A DNA stretch of 64,000 bases from Actinomyces capricornis (GTDB taxonomy: Bacteria > Actinomycetota > Actinomycetes > Actinomycetales > Actinomycetaceae). Positions within the stretch are counted from its first letter, which is position 1. Every line of letters begins with the position of its first letter. Below the pieces are notes generated by a model that saw only the letters and a program-made list of their open reading frames with translations, did not search any database and was not told where the DNA came from. Of the stretch, positions 17,898 through 26,921 are shown piece by piece. Location: positions 2,046,001 to 2,110,000 of the forward strand of contig NZ_AP025017.1 in assembly GCF_019974135.1 (NCBI RefSeq), written 5' to 3'. The position numbers and the translations under genes are program-made.

Positions 17898-18317
17898 GTG
17901 CTCATCCCCCGTCGGACCAAGTTCCGCAAGCAGCACCGCCCGCACCGTACGGGCCTGTCCAAGGGCGGCAACCAGATCGCCTTCGGCGACTTCGGCATCC
18001 AGGCTCTGGAGCCCGCCTACATCACCAACCGCCAGATCGAGGCGGCCCGTATCGCCATGACCCGCCACATCAAGCGTGGCGGCAAGGTGTGGATCAACAT
18101 CTTCCCGGACCGTCCGCTGACCAAGAAGCCCGCTGAGACCCGTATGGGCTCGGGTAAGGGCGCTCCCGAGTGGTGGATCGCCAATGTCAAGCCCGGACGC
18201 ATCCTGTTCGAGCTCGGCGGCGTTTCCGAGGAGCTCGCCCGCGAGGCCATGCGCCGCGCACAGCACAAGCTTCCGATGAAGACCCGTTTCGTGACTCGTG
18301 AGGGTGGTGACGTCTGA
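17898..18317 (+). CDS. rplP: 50S ribosomal protein L16
   Basis: 139 residues. L16 helps place A-site t[18 protein letters not shown] opens the protein and the conserved [12 protein letters not shown] is visible in the middle. The start is GTG 17898, three bases after rpsC. The stop overlaps the rpmC ATG by one base. Confidence 0.98.
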   Translation: MLIPRRTKFRKQHRPHRTGLSKGGNQIAFGDFGIQALEPAYITNRQIEAARIAMTRHIKRGGKVWINIFPDRPLTKKPAETRMGSGKGAPEWWIANVKPGRILFELGGVSEELAREAMRRAQHKLPMKTRFVTREGGDV

Positions 18318-18562
18318 TGGCTATCGGTTCCAAGGGACTGACCCCGTCCGACCTCGACGGCATGGACAACGAGCGCCTCGCCGAGGAGCTGTCCAAGGCC
18401 AAGGCCGAGCTGTTCAACCTGAGGTTCGCCTCGGCGACCGGCCAGCTCGAGGACCACGGCCGCCTCAAGGCCGTGCGCCGCGACATCGCCCGCATCTACA
18501 CCATCGTGCGCGAGCGGGAGCTCGGCATCCGTACCGCTCCAAGCAGCCAGGAGTCCAAGTGA
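18317..18562 (+). CDS. rpmC: 50S ribosomal protein L29
   Basis: 81 residues, two helices packed near the tunnel exit. The family core is [20 protein letters not shown] followed by [22 protein letters not shown] 18317 overlaps the rplP stop (TGATG). Its own stop overlaps the rpsQ GTG. Confidence 0.97.
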   Translation: MAIGSKGLTPSDLDGMDNERLAEELSKAKAELFNLRFASATGQLEDHGRLKAVRRDIARIYTIVRERELGIRTAPSSQESK

Positions 18563-18867
18563 GCGAGCAGACTACTTCCAGCACACCGACCCCGGAGCAG
18601 CCTGAGCAGGCCCCCGAGCGCAACCAGCGCAAGGTCCGCCGCGGCTATGTCGTCTCCGACAAGATGGACAAGACCGTCGTCGTCCTCGTTGAGGAGCGCT
18701 ACAAGCACTCCCTGTACGGCAAGGTCCTGCGCCGCTCCAAGAAGGTCAAGGTCCACGACGAGAACAACGAGGCCGGTGTGGGCGATCTCGTCTCCATCAT
18801 GGAGACCCGCCCGCTGAGCGCCACCAAGCACTTCCGCCTCCTGGAGATCCTCGAGAAGGCCAAGTGA
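18559..18867 (+). CDS. rpsQ: 30S ribosomal protein S17
   Basis: 102 residues, with an extension of about 25 residues rich in Thr, Pro and Glu before the OB-fold core ([20 protein letters not shown]). S17 binds 16S helices 7 and 11. The start is GTG 18559, overlapping the rpmC stop (GTGA). A strong hairpin follows, and the ribosomal gene run pauses for 548 bp. Confidence 0.96.
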   Translation: MSEQTTSSTPTPEQPEQAPERNQRKVRRGYVVSDKMDKTVVVLVEERYKHSLYGKVLRRSKKVKVHDENNEAGVGDLVSIMETRPLSATKHFRLLEILEKAK

Positions 18868-18893
18868 CCCGCTGGTGAGCCCCGGCCCACCAC

Positions 18894-18938
18894 CGCCGAC
18901 GCCGCAGCCCCCACACCGGGGAGGCTGCGGCGTCGGCG
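18894..18938 (+). terminator. Strong terminator after rpsQ
   Basis: A perfect 16-bp stem (CGCCGACGCCGCAGCC and complement) with a 13-nt loop lies 26 bases after the rpsQ stop. It splits the usually continuous S10-spc cluster into separate transcripts. Confidence 0.85.
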
Positions 18939-19027
18939 TTGCTTGCGGCTGCGGCGGCCGGGTTGGCCGTGCGCTCTGTGGGCTCGGTGCGCTCTGTGCG
19001 CTCTGCGCGCCGCCGGCCGCTATCGCC

Positions 19028-19108
19028 GGGTCACTCGCATATCGCCCGCTGATGGCGCGCCATCCGACCCCGCAGGATGCGAGTCGCTCCGCGAGATGCG
19101 AATCACCC
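19028..19108. repeat. Imperfect inverted-repeat element in the rpsQ-rplN gap
   Basis: Arms at 19028-19045 and 19091-19108 match as inverted repeats at 15 of 18 positions and bound an 81-bp segment. An extra inner copy (ATGCGAGT, 19077-19084) also pairs with the left arm. The octamer ACTCGCAT is shared with the palindromic elements near 32432 and 35228. The rest of the 548-bp gap holds no gene that I can support. Confidence 0.5.
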
Positions 19109-19207
19109 AGCGGGGCGCGGCATGCCGGGCGGTCCGGGGCACGGCCGGTGAGCAATGGCACAGGCCTCCGGGGGATTCTCAGGTTCCGTGCGCAGGCGCC
19201 GCTGGAC

Positions 19208-19372
19208 TAGGCTGACGGGGTTGCGTGCGCCCTCGGCGCGCCCAGCAGAGACCTCGTGCCGCGTGCGCCTGTGTCTGCTGGGGCCCACACGCCGCGGACC
19301 TCCCCGAGTCTACGGGCTACCCGTGGCCTGAGCGGGCGGGCGCGCAAGTCCAGAAGAACGTTCGGCTAGGCT
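19208..19372 (+). promoter_or_regulatory. Candidate promoters for the spc (rplN) transcript
   Basis: TAGGCT, a typical actinobacterial -10 box, occurs at 19208-19213 and again at 19367-19372, the latter 43 bases before rplN. Neither has a good -35 box. Because a terminator lies upstream, a promoter is needed here. Confidence 0.45.
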
Positions 19373-19415
19373 CGGCGACTCGCCGAGAACCGGCTCGACG
19401 ACAGGAGAACACTCA

Positions 19416-19784
19416 ATGATCCAGCAGGAGTCGCGACTGAAGGTCGCCGACAACACCGGTGCCAAGGAGATCCTTTGCATCCGTGTACTCGGCGGCTCGG
19501 GTCGTCGCTATGCGGGTGTCGGCGACACCATTGTCGCCACCGTCAAGGACGCCATCCCCGGTGGCAACGTCAAGAAGGGCGAGGTCGTCAAGGCCGTCGT
19601 CGTGCGCGCCCGCAAGGAGCGCCGCCGCCCCGACGGCTCGTACATCCGCTTCGATGAGAACGCCGCCGTCATCCTCAAGAACGACGGCGACCCCCGAGGC
19701 ACGCGCATCTTCGGCCCCGTGGGCCGCGAGCTGCGCGAGAAGAAGTTCATGCGCATCGTCTCACTCGCCCCGGAGGTGATCTGA
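19416..19784 (+). CDS. rplN: 50S ribosomal protein L14
   Basis: 122 residues, the normal length. L14 forms intersubunit bridges with S12 and 16S r[22 protein letters not shown] opens the protein, and the C-terminal [20 protein letters not shown] is typical. ACAGGAG sits 7 bases before ATG 19416. It is the first gene of the spc transcript. Confidence 0.98.
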   Translation: MIQQESRLKVADNTGAKEILCIRVLGGSGRRYAGVGDTIVATVKDAIPGGNVKKGEVVKAVVVRARKERRRPDGSYIRFDENAAVILKNDGDPRGTRIFGPVGRELREKKFMRIVSLAPEVI

Positions 19785-19785
19785 C

Positions 19786-20130
19786 ATGGCACGTATCAAG
19801 AAGGGCGATCAGGTGATCGTCATCTCCGGCAAGGACAAGGGCAAGACCGGCCGCGTCCTCAAGGTGCTGCCCGGCGCCGAGCGCGTCATCGTCGAGGGCG
19901 TCCAGCGCGTCACCAAGCACACCAAGGTGGGGCAGTCCGCCCAGGGTGCCCGCACCGGCGGGATCGAGACCGTCGAGGCCCCGATCCACGCCTCCAACGT
20001 CATGCTCGTTGACCCCAAGACCAAGAAGCGCACCCGTGTGGGTGTCCGCCTTGAGGAGGGTCAGCGCCCGAACGGCCGCAAGCGCGTCGTGCGCGTGCGC
20101 TACGCCAAGAAGAGCGGGGAGGACCTGTGA
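19786..20130 (+). CDS. rplX: 50S ribosomal protein L24
   Basis: 114 residues. An assembly initiator with an N-terminal KOW motif ([20 protein letters not shown]). ATG 19786 is one base after the rplN stop. The C-terminal half has the usual [20 protein letters not shown]. Confidence 0.98.
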   Translation: MARIKKGDQVIVISGKDKGKTGRVLKVLPGAERVIVEGVQRVTKHTKVGQSAQGARTGGIETVEAPIHASNVMLVDPKTKKRTRVGVRLEEGQRPNGRKRVVRVRYAKKSGEDL

Positions 20131-20708
20131 CCATGGCTGAAATGGCAGACAAGGCCGACAAGATCGTCCCCCGCCTGAAGACCAAGTACACCGAGGAGGT
20201 GCGCCCCGCCCTGCTCAAGGAGTTCCAGCACGGAAACGTCATGGAGGTCGCGGGCATCACCAAGGTCGTGGTCAACATGGGTGTGGGCGAGGCCGCACAC
20301 GACTCCAAGATGATCGAGGGCGCCGTGCGCGACCTCGCCGCGATCACCGGGCAGAAGCCCCAGGTCACCCGGGCCCGCAAGTCCATCGCCCAGTTCAAGC
20401 TGCGCGAGGGCATGCCCATCGGCGCCCACTCCACGCTGCGCGGAGACCGCATGTGGGAGTTCCTCGACCGCCTCGTGTCGATCTCCCTGCCCCGCATCCG
20501 CGACTTCCGTGGCCTGAGCCCCAAGCAGTTCGACGGCAACGGCAACTACACCTTCGGTCTCACCGAGCAGGCAGTCTTCCACGAGATCGACCAGGACAAG
20601 ATCGACCGCGTCCGCGGCATGGACATCACCGTGGTGACCACGGCCAAGACCGACGAGGAGGCCCGCTCTCTGCTCAAGCAGCTCGGCTTCCCCTTCAAGG
20701 AGAAGTGA
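20127..20708 (+). CDS. rplE: 50S ribosomal protein L5
   Basis: 193 residues from GTG 20127 (GTGA overlap with rplX); ATG 20133 is an alternative two codons later. L5 binds 5S rRNA and the P-site tRNA loop. Hallmarks are [39 protein letters not shown] and the C-terminal [19 protein letters not shown]. Confidence 0.98.
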   Translation: MTMAEMADKADKIVPRLKTKYTEEVRPALLKEFQHGNVMEVAGITKVVVNMGVGEAAHDSKMIEGAVRDLAAITGQKPQVTRARKSIAQFKLREGMPIGAHSTLRGDRMWEFLDRLVSISLPRIRDFRGLSPKQFDGNGNYTFGLTEQAVFHEIDQDKIDRVRGMDITVVTTAKTDEEARSLLKQLGFPFKEK

Positions 20709-20709
20709 C

Positions 20710-20895
20710 ATGGCCAAGACCGCTCTGATCGAGAAGGCGAACCGTAAGCCGAAGTTCGGTGTGCGTGCCTACACGCGCTGCCAGCGCTGCGGGCGCCCGC
20801 ACTCCGTGTACCGCAAGTTCGGCCTGTGCCGTATCTGCCTGCGGGAGATGGCCCTCCGGGGCGAGCTCCCCGGTGTGAGCAAGTCCAGCTGGTAA
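20710..20895 (+). CDS. rpsN: 30S ribosomal protein S14, zinc-binding type Z
   Basis: 61 residues, the short zinc-ribbon form. The four zinc ligands are Cys24, Cys27, Cys40 and Cys43 (TRCQRCGRP and [10 protein letters not shown]). Actinobacteria often carry a second, zinc-free S14 elsewhere that replaces it under zinc limitation; none is seen here. It lies one base after rplE. Confidence 0.97.
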   Translation: MAKTALIEKANRKPKFGVRAYTRCQRCGRPHSVYRKFGLCRICLREMALRGELPGVSKSSW

Positions 20896-20953
20896 GAACT
20901 TACGTCGCAGGTCCGAGGAGGAAACCGCGACGAGGAAGGGCCAAGGCCCACTC

Positions 20954-21352
20954 ATGACAATGACAGACCCCATCGCAGACATGCTGACCCGTCTGCGCAA
21001 CGCCAACTCCGCCTACCACGACTCGGTCTCGATGCCGTCGAGCAAGCTCAAGGTCAACATCGCAGAGATGCTGAAGTCCGAGGGCTACATCGCCGGCTAC
21101 GAGGTCGCCGACGCCGAGGTGGGCAAGACGCTGACCCTGACCCTGAAGTACGGCGCCAACCGTCAGCGCGCCATCCAGGGCCTGCGCCGGATCTCCAAGC
21201 CCGGCCTGCGCGTCTACGCCAAGTCCACCAACCTTCCCAAGGTCCTGGGCGGCCTGGGGGTGGCCATCCTGTCCACCTCCTCCGGCCTCCTGACCGACCG
21301 GCAGGCAGAGTCCAAGGGCGTGGGCGGCGAAGTCCTCGCCTACGTCTGGTAA
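20954..21352 (+). CDS. rpsH: 30S ribosomal protein S8
   Basis: 132 residues. S8 is a primary 16S-binding protein of the central domain. [19 protein letters not shown] opens the protein and [20 protein letters not shown] closes it. ATG 20954 and 20960 are both possible. In enterobacteria S8 represses the spc operon. Confidence 0.98.
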   Translation: MTMTDPIADMLTRLRNANSAYHDSVSMPSSKLKVNIAEMLKSEGYIAGYEVADAEVGKTLTLTLKYGANRQRAIQGLRRISKPGLRVYAKSTNLPKVLGGLGVAILSTSSGLLTDRQAESKGVGGEVLAYVW

Positions 21353-21372
21353 GAGAGGAACGGAGGAAAACC

Positions 21373-21912
21373 ATGTCTCGTATTGGACGTCTCCCCGTTC
21401 CGGTCCCCGCCGGAGTGGACGTGACCATCGACGGCCAGGAGGTGACGGTCAAGGGCCCCAAGGGCACCCTGTCGCGCACCATCTGCGAGCCGCTGAGCGT
21501 GACCCGCCAGGAGGACGGCTCCATCCTGGTCACCCGCCCCGACGACGAGCGCCGCTCGCGCTCGCTGCACGGGCTGTCGCGCACCCTCATCCACAACATG
21601 GTCGTCGGTGTCACCGAGGGCTATGAGAAGAACCTCGAGATCGTCGGCACCGGTTACCGCGTGGCCGCCAAGGGCCAGGCCATCGAGCTGTCCCTGGGCT
21701 TCTCGCACACCGTGACGGTCGAGCCCCCCGAGGGCATCACCCTCACCGTGGACGGCAACCTGAAGATCAAGGTCTCCGGCATCTCCAAGGAGCAGGTCGG
21801 CGAGGTCGCCGCGAACATCCGCAAGATCCGCCCGCCGGAGCCCTACAAGGGCAAGGGCGTGCGCTACGCCGGCGAGAACGTGCGCCGCAAGGTCGGAAAG
21901 GCTGGTAAGTGA
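21373..21912 (+). CDS. rplF: 50S ribosomal protein L6
   Basis: 179 residues. L6 lies near the factor-binding site. [17 protein letters not shown] opens the protein, and the C-terminal signature [20 protein letters not shown] is clear. GGAGG precedes ATG 21373. The stop overlaps the rplR GTG. Confidence 0.98.
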   Translation: MSRIGRLPVPVPAGVDVTIDGQEVTVKGPKGTLSRTICEPLSVTRQEDGSILVTRPDDERRSRSLHGLSRTLIHNMVVGVTEGYEKNLEIVGTGYRVAAKGQAIELSLGFSHTVTVEPPEGITLTVDGNLKIKVSGISKEQVGEVAANIRKIRPPEPYKGKGVRYAGENVRRKVGKAGK

Positions 21913-22295
21913 CCATGGCTTACTCGATCAAGAGAGGCAAGGGCAACGCCAAGGCCATCGCCCGCAAGATCCGTCACCAGCGCGTGCGCAAGCACATCTC
22001 CGGCACCCCCGAGCGCCCGCGCCTGGTCGTCACCCGCTCCAACCGCCACATGGTGGCCCAGGTCGTCGACGACACCATCGGCCACACCCTGTGCGCCGCC
22101 TCCACCCTGGAGGAGGCCGCCAAGGGCGTGGAGGGCCACAAGGTCGGCGCCGCCCGCAAGGTCGGCGAGCTCGTGGCCGAGCGCGCCAAGGCCCTGGGCA
22201 TCGAGGCGGTCGTCTTCGACCGCGGCGGCAACAAGTACCACGGCCGGGTCGCGGCCGTCGCCGAGGGCGCCCGCGAGGGCGGCCTGAAGCTGTGA
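21909..22295 (+). CDS. rplR: 50S ribosomal protein L18
   Basis: 128 residues from GTG 21909 (overlap of 4 with rplF); ATG 21915 is an alternative. L18 binds 5S rRNA. The core shows [20 protein letters not shown] and [20 protein letters not shown]. Confidence 0.97.
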   Translation: MTMAYSIKRGKGNAKAIARKIRHQRVRKHISGTPERPRLVVTRSNRHMVAQVVDDTIGHTLCAASTLEEAAKGVEGHKVGAARKVGELVAERAKALGIEAVVFDRGGNKYHGRVAAVAEGAREGGLKL

Positions 22296-22329
22296 GCACT
22301 ACGACGACGAGAAAGCAGAGGAACATCTG

Positions 22330-23037
22330 ATGGCTGCACCGCAGCGAGACAGGTCCGCGTCGTCCGACGGCTCGGCCCAGCGCGAGAACGACGAGCGCCG
22401 GGGCGAGGGCCGCGGCCGCCGCGACCGCAACAATGACCGCCGCGACCGTGGTCGCGGCAACGACGACAAGTACATCGAGCGCGTCGTCGCCATCAACCGC
22501 GTCTCCAAGGTCGTCAAGGGCGGCCGCCGCTTCACCTTCACGGCCCTGGTCGTCGTCGGTGACGGTGAGGGCACGGTCGGTGTGGGCTACGGCAAGGCGA
22601 AGGAAGTGCCCTCCGCCATCGCCAAGGCCGTCGAGATCGCGAAGAAGAACTTCTTCCACGTCCCGATGATCCGCCGCACCATCCCGCACCTGGTGCAGGG
22701 GGAGGACTCCGCCGGAGTCGTTCTGCTGCGCCCGGCTTCCCCGGGTACCGGGGTCATCGCCGGCGGCCCGGTGCGCGCCGTGCTGGACTGTGCCGGCGTC
22801 CAGGACATCCTGTCCAAGTCGCTGGGCTCCTCCAACGCGATCAACATCGTGCACGCCACGGTGGACGCCCTCAAGCGCCTGGAGCAGCCCGAGGCGGTCG
22901 CTGCCCGTCGTGGCCTGCCCCTGGAGGACGTCGCCCCGCAGTCCATGCTGCGGGCCCGCGCGGAGGGCGAGGCCGACAAGCGCGCCGAGGCCGAGAAGAA
23001 GGAGGCCGAGAAGGCCGCTGAAGGAGTGGGTGCGTGA
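22330..23037 (+). CDS. rpsE: 30S ribosomal protein S5
   Basis: 235 residues, longer than the usual 165-220. The N-terminal 45 residues are a charged Arg/Asp-rich extension, and the C-terminus ends in an Ala/Glu/Lys tail. The core is intact: [20 protein letters not shown], then [14 protein letters not shown] and [17 protein letters not shown]5 guards decoding accuracy and the mRNA entry tunnel. The stop overlaps the rpmD start. Confidence 0.98.
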   Translation: MAAPQRDRSASSDGSAQRENDERRGEGRGRRDRNNDRRDRGRGNDDKYIERVVAINRVSKVVKGGRRFTFTALVVVGDGEGTVGVGYGKAKEVPSAIAKAVEIAKKNFFHVPMIRRTIPHLVQGEDSAGVVLLRPASPGTGVIAGGPVRAVLDCAGVQDILSKSLGSSNAINIVHATVDALKRLEQPEAVAARRGLPLEDVAPQSMLRARAEGEADKRAEAEKKEAEKAAEGVGA

Positions 23038-23246
23038 TGGCTGACGCAACCAAGACCGAGCCGACAACCAAGCAGCTCAAGGTCACCCAGGTCCGCTCTG
23101 GCATCGGGGGCACCCACCGCCAGCGCGAGTCCCTCAAGACCCTGGGCCTGCGCAAGATCCGCCAGTCCGTGGTGCGCGAGGACTCTCCCAGCGTGCGCGG
23201 CCTGATTGCCACGGTGCACCACCTGGTCACCGTTGAGGAGGTCTGA
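23037..23246 (+). CDS. rpmD: 50S ribosomal protein L30
   Basis: 69 residues from ATG 23037, which shares one base with the rpsE stop; GTG 23034 would add one residue. The family core [20 protein letters not shown] and [19 protein letters not shown] is clear. It is followed one base later by rplO. Confidence 0.97.
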   Translation: MADATKTEPTTKQLKVTQVRSGIGGTHRQRESLKTLGLRKIRQSVVREDSPSVRGLIATVHHLVTVEEV

Positions 23247-23247
23247 G

Positions 23248-23757
23248 ATGGCTGACACGAAGAAGCAGGCCGCCGACGCCGCGGCCGAGCAGACCGCCGA
23301 GGCGGGCCAGAGGGTGCGGGTCGTCAAGCTCCACCACCTGCGCCCCGCCCCCGGCGCCAAGAAGGCCAGGACCCGCGTGGGTCGCGGTGAGGCCTCCAAG
23401 GGCAAGACCGCCGGTCGCGGGACCAAGGGCACCAAGGCCCGCTACCAGGTCCGCCCCGGCTTCGAGGGTGGCCAGATGCCGCTGCACATGCGCCTGCCCA
23501 AGCTCAAGGGCTTCAAGAACCCCAACCGCGTGGAGTTCCAGCCCGTGAACGTCGGCCGCATCGCCGAGCTCTTCCCCGCCGGTGGCACCGTCACTGTGGA
23601 GGACCTCGTCGCCGCGGGCGCCGTGCGCAAGAACCAGCTGGTCAAGGTCCTGGGTGGCGGCGACGTCACCGTGGCCCTGACCATCACCGCCGACGCCTGG
23701 TCCGGCTCCGCTAAGGAGAAGGTCGAGGCCGCGGGCGGCACGATCACCGCGCGCTGA
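23248..23757 (+). CDS. rplO: 50S ribosomal protein L15
   Basis: 169 residues. The start ATG 23248 is one base after the rpmD stop; an open frame upstream is not homologous. An N-terminal extension of about 22 residues precedes the core [17 protein letters not shown], then [10 protein letters not shown] and [20 protein letters not shown]. It is the last gene before a terminator. Confidence 0.97.
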   Translation: MADTKKQAADAAAEQTAEAGQRVRVVKLHHLRPAPGAKKARTRVGRGEASKGKTAGRGTKGTKARYQVRPGFEGGQMPLHMRLPKLKGFKNPNRVEFQPVNVGRIAELFPAGGTVTVEDLVAAGAVRKNQLVKVLGGGDVTVALTITADAWSGSAKEKVEAAGGTITAR

Positions 23758-23817
23758 ATCGGCCGAGGCCACTGGGCCCGAGCCGGCACCCGCAGCGGTC
23801 ATCGCCGATGGCGTCGA

Positions 23818-23854
23818 GGACCCCGGTCCCAGGCACCCCCTGGGGCCGGGGTCC
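23818..23854 (+). terminator. Terminator after rplO
   Basis: A 14-bp stem with one G-U pair (GGACCCCGGTCCCA with TGGGGCCGGGGTCC) and a 9-nt loop ends the spc transcript before secY. Confidence 0.8.
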
Positions 23855-24061
23855 TTCGTCGTGGGCCGGGGGACCGGGCGCGCCGGTGCCCGCGCACCTC
23901 GGCCCGATGACCCGCCGTACGTGACAAAGCCCGCATTGCAAGGAGGTTTCTCCGCCCAGGCCGCTAGCATGAGGCGGTAGTCTGTCCCGGGCGCGGAAGA
24001 CCTGCGTCGCGTCGTGCCATGTGCGCGACCACCACCCACCCCCGAGTCCACAGGAGATCGA
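23855..24061 (+). promoter_or_regulatory. Promoter region of secY-adk-map
   Basis: No gene is seen. TAGCAT at 23965-23970 and TAGTCT at 23978-23983 are candidate -10 boxes in a locally less GC-rich patch; no good -35 was found at 17-18 bp. The roughly 80-nt leader ends with AGGAG at 24052-24056 before the secY GTG. Confidence 0.4.
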
Positions 24062-25354
24062 GTGCTCAGCGCGTTCACTCAGGCGTTCAGGACGCCAGAC
24101 CTCAGGGCCAAGCTCCTCTTCACCCTGGGGATCATGGCCCTCTTCCGCCTCGGATCGGTGGTCCCCAGCCCCGGCGTCGATGTCGCCAACGCCCAGATCT
24201 GCGTGGGGCAGGCCGAGGGCCAGGGGCTGCTCGGCCTGATCAATATCTTCTCCGGTGGTGCCCTGCTCCAGCTCAGCGTCTTCGCCCTGGGCATCATGCC
24301 CTACATCACCGCCTCCATCATCATCCAGCTCCTGCGCGTGGTCGTGCCCCGCTTCGAGGAGCTGCACAAGGAGGGCCAGTCGGGCACCGCCAAGCTCACC
24401 GAGTACACCCGCTACCTGACCATCGGCCTGGGCCTGCTGCAGTCCTCCACCATCGTGGCCACCGCGGCCGCCGACCAGCTCTTCCCCGGCTGCACCGTGC
24501 CGGTCATCCCGGATGACTCGCCGCTGACCCTGGGCCTGATGATCATCACCCTGACCGCCGGGACCGGCCTCATCATGTGGCTGGGCGAGCTCATCACCGA
24601 GCGCGGCATCGGCAACGGCATGTCCCTGCTGATCTTCACCTCGATCGTCGCCCAGTTCCCGGCCAACATGATCTCCATCGCCACCGGCTCGGGCGGCGTG
24701 GGCAAGTTCCTCATCGTCATCGCCGTCGTCCTGGTGGCCACCGCGGCCGTCATCTTCGTGGAGCAGGCCCAGCGGCGCATCCCCGTGCAGTACGCCAAGC
24801 GCATGGTGGGGCGGCGCCAGTACGGCGGCTCGACCACCTACATCCCGGTCAAGATCAACACCGCCGGCGTCATCCCGGTCATCTTCGCCTCCTCCATCCT
24901 GGCCATGCCCCTGCTCATCTCCCAGTTCGGCGACCCCTCCTCGGGCTGGGTGCAGTGGATCAACAGCCGCCTGCAGCAGACCCACCCGGTCTACCTCACC
25001 GCCTACGCGCTGCTCATCCTGTTCTTCGCCTTCTTCTACACCGCCATCACCTTCAACCCCGAGGAGATCGCGGACAACATGAAGCGCTACGGCGGCTTCA
25101 TCCCCGGCATCCGCGCCGGCGAGCCGACCGTGCGCTACCTGACCTACGTCATCAACCGCGTGACCTCGGTGGGCTCCATCTACCTGGTGGTCCTGGCCCT
25201 CGTGCCGACCCTGGCGGTCATCTGGCTGGGCCTGTCGCAATCCCTGCCCTTCGGCGGCACCACCATCCTTATCATGGTGGGCGTGGGTCTCCAGACCGTC
25301 AAGGAGATCAACTCCCAGCTCCAGCAGCGCCACTATGAAGGGTTCCTCTCATGA
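24062..25354 (+). CDS. secY: Protein translocase subunit SecY
   Basis: The channel of the Sec export machine, 430 residues with about ten membrane spans. The start is GTG 24062, chosen for AGGAG 24052-24056 and the family N-terminus LSAFTQAFRTPDLRAKLLFT. ITASIIIQLL, the cytoplasmic loop VEQAQRRIPVQYAKR and NPEEIADNMKRYGGFIPGIR are diagnostic. The stop overlaps the adk ATG. The pilus proteins in this window depend on this channel. Confidence 0.97.
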   Translation: MLSAFTQAFRTPDLRAKLLFTLGIMALFRLGSVVPSPGVDVANAQICVGQAEGQGLLGLINIFSGGALLQLSVFALGIMPYITASIIIQLLRVVVPRFEELHKEGQSGTAKLTEYTRYLTIGLGLLQSSTIVATAAADQLFPGCTVPVIPDDSPLTLGLMIITLTAGTGLIMWLGELITERGIGNGMSLLIFTSIVAQFPANMISIATGSGGVGKFLIVIAVVLVATAAVIFVEQAQRRIPVQYAKRMVGRRQYGGSTTYIPVKINTAGVIPVIFASSILAMPLLISQFGDPSSGWVQWINSRLQQTHPVYLTAYALLILFFAFFYTAITFNPEEIADNMKRYGGFIPGIRAGEPTVRYLTYVINRVTSVGSIYLVVLALVPTLAVIWLGLSQSLPFGGTTILIMVGVGLQTVKEINSQLQQRHYEGFLS

Positions 25355-25932
25355 GTGCACGGATGGTCCTCCTGGGTGCTCCCGGGGCGGGCAAGGGCAC
25401 CCAGGCCGCCCGCATCGCCGAGCGCCTGTCCATCCCCGCCATCTCCACCGGCGACATCTTCCGCTCCCACGCGGCCCGCGGCACCGAGCTGGGGGCCCAG
25501 GCCGCGCAGTACATGGACCGCGGCGAGTACGTCCCGGACTCCATCACCAACGCCATGGTCGCCGAGCGCCTGAGCCGGCCCGACTGCCGCCAGGGCTTCC
25601 TCCTGGACGGCTACCCCCGCACCCAGAACCAGGTCGATGAGCTGGACGCCGTCCTGGCCCGCGACGGGCTGTCCCTCGACGCGGTGGTCGAGATCACCGT
25701 CGACGCCGAGGCCGTCGTGGCCCGCCTGCTCAAGCGGGCGGACGAGCAGGACCGCGCCGACGACACCGAGCCGGTCATCCGCCGTCGCCTGGAGGTCTAC
25801 ACCGAGTCCACCGAGCCGCTGGTCGCCCACTACTCCCAGCGCGGCCTGCTGGTGCGCGTGGACGGCATGGGGCAGATCGACGAGGTCACCGAGCGCCTCA
25901 TGGAGGCCCTGGCCGCCCGCGGCATCGCCTGA
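25351..25932 (+). CDS. adk: Adenylate kinase
   Basis: Converts ATP and AMP into two ADP. 193 residues, the short-lid type without the zinc-binding LID insert. P-loop GAPGAGKGT lies at 9-17; the AMP-binding STGDIFR and the FLLDGYPRTQNQ segment are present. ATG 25351 overlaps the secY stop by 4 bases (ATGA), so expression is coupled. Confidence 0.97.
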   Translation: MSARMVLLGAPGAGKGTQAARIAERLSIPAISTGDIFRSHAARGTELGAQAAQYMDRGEYVPDSITNAMVAERLSRPDCRQGFLLDGYPRTQNQVDELDAVLARDGLSLDAVVEITVDAEAVVARLLKRADEQDRADDTEPVIRRRLEVYTESTEPLVAHYSQRGLLVRVDGMGQIDEVTERLMEALAARGIA

Positions 25933-25982
25933 GCCGCCCACCACCGACGCTGCGGCCCGGCCGGGCCGCGAAGGAGGCCGCC

Positions 25983-26867
25983 GTGCCGCGCCGCGAGCAG
26001 ATCGAGATCAAGACCCCCGACCAGGTGCGCCACATGCGCCGGGCCGGGCTCGTCGTCGCCGAAATCCATGCGGCCCTGCGTCAGGCGGTGCGCCCCGGCA
26101 TCACCACCGCCGAGCTCGACGCCGTCTCGGCCGGCGTCATCGAGCGGGCCGGTGCCCGCTCCAACTTCCTGGGCTACCACGGCTTCCCGGCCACCGTGTG
26201 CATCTCGGTCAATGAGGAGGCGGTCCACGGCATCCCGGGGCCGCGCGTCCTGGAGGCCGGGGACCTGGTGACCTTCGACTGCGGCGCCTACATCACCGAC
26301 GAGCGGGGCACCCAGTGGCACGGGGACGCCGCCTTCACCACGGTGGTGGGCGGCACCTACCGCAATGACTCCGACCGGATCCTGGATGCCACCACGCAGC
26401 GCTGCCTGTGGGAGGCCATCGCCGCCCTGGCCCGCGCGGCCGCGGGGGAGGGCGGTGCGCGCCAGCTGCGGCTCAACGCCGTGGGCGACGCCGTGGAGGA
26501 GACCGTGGCCCAGGTCGCCGCCACCCGGGGCTATGAGCTGGGCATCCTCCAGGAGTACGTGGGCCACGGCATCGGCACCCGCATGCACATGCCCCCCGAC
26601 GTCCTCAACTACTCGGTGCGGGGCCGGGGCCCGCGCCTGCGCCCCGGCATGGTCCTGGCCATCGAGCCGATGCTCACCGCCGGCAGCCCCCGGGTGCGCG
26701 AGCTCGACGACGGGTGGACGGTGGTGACCTGCGACGGCTCGCGGGCGGCCCAGTGGGAGCACACCGTGGCGATCATGCCCGGGGGAGTGTGGGTGCTCAC
26801 CGCGGCCGACGGCGGCGCCCAGGGCCTGGAGCCCTACGGCCTGGCCCCGGTGACAATGCGCGATTGA
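25983..26867 (+). CDS. map: Type I methionine aminopeptidase
   Basis: Removes N-terminal Met from new proteins. 294 residues. The five metal ligands are visible: Asp99 in TFDCG, Asp115 in HGDAAF, His in YVGHGIGT, Glu in AIEPM and Glu in WEHTVAI. YHGFPATVCISVNEEAVHGI is the substrate-binding segment. GTG 25983 follows AGGAGG at 25972-25977. It is the third gene of the secY-adk-map set. The expected next gene, infA, is displaced by a GH20 gene. Confidence 0.96.
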   Translation: MPRREQIEIKTPDQVRHMRRAGLVVAEIHAALRQAVRPGITTAELDAVSAGVIERAGARSNFLGYHGFPATVCISVNEEAVHGIPGPRVLEAGDLVTFDCGAYITDERGTQWHGDAAFTTVVGGTYRNDSDRILDATTQRCLWEAIAALARAAAGEGGARQLRLNAVGDAVEETVAQVAATRGYELGILQEYVGHGIGTRMHMPPDVLNYSVRGRGPRLRPGMVLAIEPMLTAGSPRVRELDDGWTVVTCDGSRAAQWEHTVAIMPGGVWVLTAADGGAQGLEPYGLAPVTMRD

Positions 26868-26909
26868 GCGCGCGGACGGCGTCGAGCGATCATGACCGCG
26901 CAGGGGCGG

Positions 26910-26915
26910 TAGTCT
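26910..26915 (+). promoter_or_regulatory. -10 box for a leaderless hexosaminidase transcript
   Basis: TAGTCT ends 6 bases before ATG 26922. That places the expected transcription start at or next to the start codon and argues against the GTG at 26916. Confidence 0.5.
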
Positions 26916-26921
26916 GTGGCC

